Shown: piece by piece, positions 60,466 through 64,000 of the stretch
Numbering within the stretch: the first letter of the stretch is position 1
Layout: the number at the start of each line of letters is the position of its first letter
Source: Syngnathus acus
Taxonomy: Eukaryota > Chordata > Actinopteri > Syngnathiformes > Syngnathidae
Direction: 5' to 3'
DNA length: 64,000 nucleotides
Assembly: GCF_901709675.1 (NCBI RefSeq)
Contig: NC_051089.1
Coordinates: 2,545,476-2,609,475 of the forward strand
The notes under the pieces: model-generated
Database searches by the model: none
What the model was told of the DNA's origin: nothing
The model's input: the letters and a program-made list of their open reading frames with translations, nothing else
Made by a program: the position numbers and the translations under genes

Positions 60466-62190
60466 CAGTAGGGATGTACCGATGAATCAAAAATTGATTT
60501 AATAGCTTTAAATTGCTTAAAATATCGGGAAAAAACAATCGACTCACTCACCGTAACCACTCATGTTTCGGCTGTAAACAAACCGCATACATAAAAACTG
60601 GGCTGAAGTCCTAATTCATCATCTTTAAAACGGGAGTAAACGGTAAAGTTAATCATGTTGAAAGTGTGTTTTGCTCTCCCTGCAGCCCTCCCCAAGTGTG
60701 TGTTCCCTTGCCCCAAATAAAACCACAAGAACCAAATCATGTTTTTGTGCTAAAATAGTTTAAGTCTGTTGTATGTTATGAATTTAATGAAAAGCAGTAT
60801 TGATGTTTTATCTGCTTAGTACAAATATACTAAAATAAATCCTCCTTCCATTCCTTCGTGGTTCTTGCCATTTACAGAATCGTTTCATACTTGAATGACA
60901 TGTTCTCTGTTTCTCCGAGGTGCGCTAAATAGTTGTGACAAGCTGCAGACAGGTTGTGACAGTGAAACAATGACATGCCTTCACAACACTCTGAGAAATA
61001 AGCACTGGCTTATTTGCACTTATCACCATGTCTCATTAACTATATATTGGAAAAGACTTAATGACTAAACTAGCATCATCAAAGGGAATTGATAAACAAC
61101 ACATTTTCCTTAACCCTCCAATCTTTTTGTTTTGTTGATCTGGATCAGTGGGTAGGCTTAGACGTTCTGCTCTTTATTCCTTTGAAGGGATGGAAGAGTT
61201 GACAGCAATTCTAAGTAGACGTCACTGTCTATGTTGTAGAACATATTTTTTCACAGGTGGAACAGGCAATTCACTTTGTGTAACCACCACCATTATCATC
61301 AAGCAGACAGTGTTGGCCTTTCTCTTGCCAGTTGGGCTTGATACAGGTAACCCGGACAACCTGACAATGTATACAAATTAGACGGTGGCAGGAGAAACGC
61401 CTGATTAATGGCTCTCTATGTGGACGAGCCCCGGTGGAATTAAAGGGAATGAGAAGGAAGCTGGCCGGGAAGCAAGTTGGCTGTTAGATCCCTCATCGGC
61501 GCAAACGCCCATTTCTAACTTTGCCTGTCTGCAAAAATGCCCCAGAAAAGAAGAAAAAATAAGCACAGACAAATACTAAATGATTATTATTATAGTATCT
61601 AACTGATTCACTTAAAGTAGTAGTAAATAGATGTACAATTCTTTTTTGTTGGTGTGTGCTTGACTGTATTATACTGCCTCCCAGTGGTTAAGGTGGGCAC
61701 ACCAGAATGAGCAGCACAATTAATTGAACTGCAGCATAAAATAATAATGCACAAATCGTTTAATTCTTTACTTTTTGATTAATTAGGTTATTATGCTGTG
61801 CATTTATAAATTATTATTATTATGATATATACTTTTTTAAACACACTGAGACATAATTCCATGTAAACGTTATTTCTTAGGGGAGGGGGACGGGGGAGAG
61901 AGTCAATTTAAAGTCAAGTCATTTTCAAAAAACCTTCGAGACTGGTATGGTATGAAATTACCACTCGAAATCTGAATATTGCTCTCCCCACCTCCATGTT
62001 ATTGGTTTTAAATCTCACTTTATTAACCTCTAAAACTGGAACTTTGGAAGACGAGGGTGTCACGGAATTGTAATTTTACTCTTCACCGTGTTTCCCTTTT
62101 GAGGTCAACTCCAATTCACTAAAGGCACAATTACAGTATTGTTTTATTGTTAGTGCAAGGAGAGCTTGTCTGGCTGGGCTGCAACACCTA
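60466..62190 (+). other. Intergenic, upstream of NELL1
   Basis: No gene recognised. TTATTA-type low-complexity sequence lies near 61810-61825. Confidence 0.5.
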
Positions 62191-62354
62191 AGTGCGATGC
62201 TTTTGTGTTTTTGCGGCAGCCCCTGCTCGCGTGTCGTGGACCATTCCTCAATTCTCACACATAGTCTGAGTGGGAGCAGCGCACACGGACCAAATAGGTG
62301 CTCGTGGATACAGCGAGACGCACGGCTCGGGACTCTACAGCGCAATTCCATCTC
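62191..62354 (+). promoter_or_regulatory. NELL1 proximal promoter / 5' UTR (inferred)
   Basis: GC-richer sequence directly upstream of the NELL1 start; no TATA box. The transcription start cannot be fixed from sequence. Confidence 0.35.
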
Positions 62355-62409
62355 ATGGATATGGATATTTCCGTGGCTTTATTATACCTTTTGCTTTTTT
62401 CCAAACCAG
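62355..62409 (+). CDS. NELL1: NELL1 exon 1 (signal peptide)
   Basis: ATG with a second in-frame ATG two codons on; encodes the hydrophobic core of the signal peptide and ends CCA G before donor GTAAGA. Confidence 0.85.
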
Positions 62410-63772
62410 GTAAGACGATCACACCTCGTTCATTAAGAGCGGCGTAAGAAATTGTCGTTTTTCCTATACGCGTGAATTTTTCTTTTGCGCGAAAAGTGAT
62501 ATACAAAAAAAAAAAAAACGGTCGCGTTTGGATTAAATCACCGTTTGCAAACTAAAGAGCCCAAAAGGACAACTCTATACGTGTGCGCACCGCTGCTGCT
62601 CAGGTGTGGGCTGCAGAGCAGTACCGTGCGTTTTCCACGCAACACTCAAATAGAAATGAAATGCGTTCAAATCGACTTTTAACGCAACTGCAATTTAAGC
62701 CCAGCATCCTATGCGGCAGCGCTGATTCAATGTGTGCTCATTGTGATCAAGCCCTCTCTCTTCTTCTCTTCATCAGTTTTGGCTTTTGGCACAGATCAAG
62801 ACTACCAAATTGATATAATCAATGAACTTGACTTGGCAAATGCTACCTATGGAATTACCCAAGTGGCCGGGCTTCACAATAGCAGCAAAGCCTTCGTTTT
62901 TCGAGGTAAGGCGACCGTAAAAGTTGGATCATCTTGTATGCTTTTGTGGTGATGTGCACTCACAGGTGCATTCCCCTTCATACATCCTTGAGCACCTTCT
63001 CTAAAAATGACACAAGTGGCACCAGAATCCTTCTGGTGCAAGAAAAGCATAACAGTACACTTATTTTGGTGATTTTAATAAATTGAGGATGGTGAGAATT
63101 TTTGCATAACTTGTGAATGAAAGGCTATTCACTAGCAGAAAATGGATTGTGGGAAATTAGGTACTTAGAGCAAAAAAGGTCTATAAATGGCAAAATTTTA
63201 ATTGCATTGTTATTGTATGACTCAATATTGTCTTCCTTTCCACTTGCAATGAGATCTATAGTGTTAAATAAGGCTGTATGAGCTGCAATGATGGGATGCA
63301 GCATGCGGCTCGAGATGTCCGAGGGCTCAAGTGTGATAAAGCGATACGAAACAAAGTATGTCAAAAGGTTGACCCATTTGCTGTTGAAGCTGTCGTTGTA
63401 AGTCTTGTCAGTTGCAGATGCTTTTCTGAGCTCCTTCTGAACTTGTGCGTTGCCCTCAGCCTCAAGCAGATTGTAAAAGTAGAAGAATGAATAAAAAAAG
63501 TAGTTTGTAGTGATTTAGGAGTGCTTTTTTTCTCCCCTAGACTCCTTCATTGTAGGAAAGCCAAATATGAAACTGGCATTTTGCATGTTTATTGATGTTG
63601 TAATTTCAAGCATGGCTTTGTGAGGCTCTCATGGGAGGAGAATTGTTCAAATGCTGCTTCAAAGCCTGATCTGTTTGAGTTCAGGGATGGTGGCGCAAAC
63701 ACTGGTTGCTTGAGTCAAAAATCTGTAGCCTTGGATGTTGAGATGTGTGAGGAGAGGGAGGGAGGAAGAGAA

Positions 63773-63809
<37 letters not shown>

Positions 63810-64000
63810 TGCGTGTGCACTTGAGTGTGTGCTCCTATCTTGGAATGAATGAATGCAGGATGCCGCACACCTAATTAGCCAAATATGAGGCAGAGCTGTC
63901 CAAGCTTGAGAAATGGAGGACGCCCAGGCCTCACAGTCCTGCTTTTTTTTTTTTTTTCTTTTTCTAATATTTGTGACATGAACAAGCTCGCACACTCCTG
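62355..64000 (+). CDS. NELL1: NELL1, secreted thrombospondin-1-like glycoprotein, 5' end only (2 coding exons, continues past the window)
   Basis: Exons 62355-62409 and 62777-62905 are read, joined in phase 1. The product starts MDMDISVALLYLLLFSKP with a signal peptide that probably ends at VLA|FG (residue 21/22), then DQDYQIDIINELDLANATYG and VAGLHNSSKAFVF. This matches the start of the laminin-G/thrombospondin N-terminal domain of human NELL1 (FGMDPDLQMDIVTELDLV...GMHNASKAFLF) and is closer to it than to NELL2; both N-glycosylation sequons (NAT, NSS) are kept. NELL1 is secreted, binds heparan sulphate and promotes bone formation, and its downstream von Willebrand C and EGF domains lie outside the window. 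The position after SLC6A5 supports NELL1. The coordinates given extend to the edge because the gene does. Confidence 0.9.
62410..62776 (+). other. NELL1 intron 1
   Basis: 367 bases; no recognised element besides an A-run at 62505-62518. Confidence 0.7.
62777..62905 (+). CDS. NELL1: NELL1 exon 2
   Basis: Acceptor CATCAG; encodes LAFGTDQDYQIDIINELDLA through KAFVFR and ends CGA G before donor GTAAGG. Confidence 0.93.
62906..64000 (+). other. NELL1 intron 2 (start)
   Basis: 1.1 kb to the window edge, with no further exon recognised and a GT microsatellite at 63777-63805. Confidence 0.65.
63777..63805 (+). repeat. (GT)n microsatellite
   Basis: About 14 uninterrupted GT units. Confidence 0.9.

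Overview
The window is vertebrate nuclear DNA, almost certainly from a percomorph teleost fish. Four split genes, all on the + strand, can be read exon by exon with GT-AG introns and consistent phase: HTATIP2 (3284-4751), PRMT3 (5892-29755), SLC6A5 encoding the neuronal glycine transporter GlyT2 (32330-42537), and the first two coding exons of NELL1 (62355 to beyond 62905, running off the right edge). This is the same gene order as human chromosome 11p15.1, so the block is conserved synteny. Short introns in HTATIP2 and SLC6A5, fish-type tRNA-derived SINEs, hAT-like and TA-flanked inverted-repeat elements and many dinucleotide repeats fit a compact fish genome. The repeat families recall syngnathids, but that is only a hint.

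Layout. 1-3200: gene-free upstream flank of HTATIP2 with old retroelement debris. 3209-5265: HTATIP2 with CCAAT and ETS-like sites upstream and poly(A) signals downstream. 5828-29851: PRMT3, 16 coding exons, 524 residues; its introns (up to 4.4 kb) carry most of the repeats. 29852-32329: SLC6A5 upstream region with a spaced perfect inverted repeat and a CpG-rich stretch. 32330-45471: SLC6A5, 16 coding exons, 763 residues, with a first coding exon that supplies only the ATG and a near-perfect RE1/NRSE (REST site) in intron 1. 45472-62354: a 17 kb intergenic interval holding a coding-like orphan exon near 45820-46002, a TA-flanked element with a SINE fragment inside it, LINE reverse-transcriptase fragments and AT-rich simple repeats. 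62355-64000: NELL1 start and part of intron 2.

The genes are neighbours by ancestry, not a pathway. HTATIP2 is an SDR-fold protein with an N-terminal membrane anchor here, PRMT3 methylates ribosomal protein S2 in the cytoplasm, SLC6A5 reloads glycinergic nerve endings, and NELL1 is a secreted thrombospondin-like growth regulator. The most notable observations are the RE1 site in SLC6A5 intron 1, a Gly-to-Cys change in the SAM-binding motif of PRMT3, the unexplained coding-like exon downstream of SLC6A5, and a hand-counted excess of perfect CRE octamers. No bacterial, CRISPR or phage feature is present, and I found no clearly novel system.
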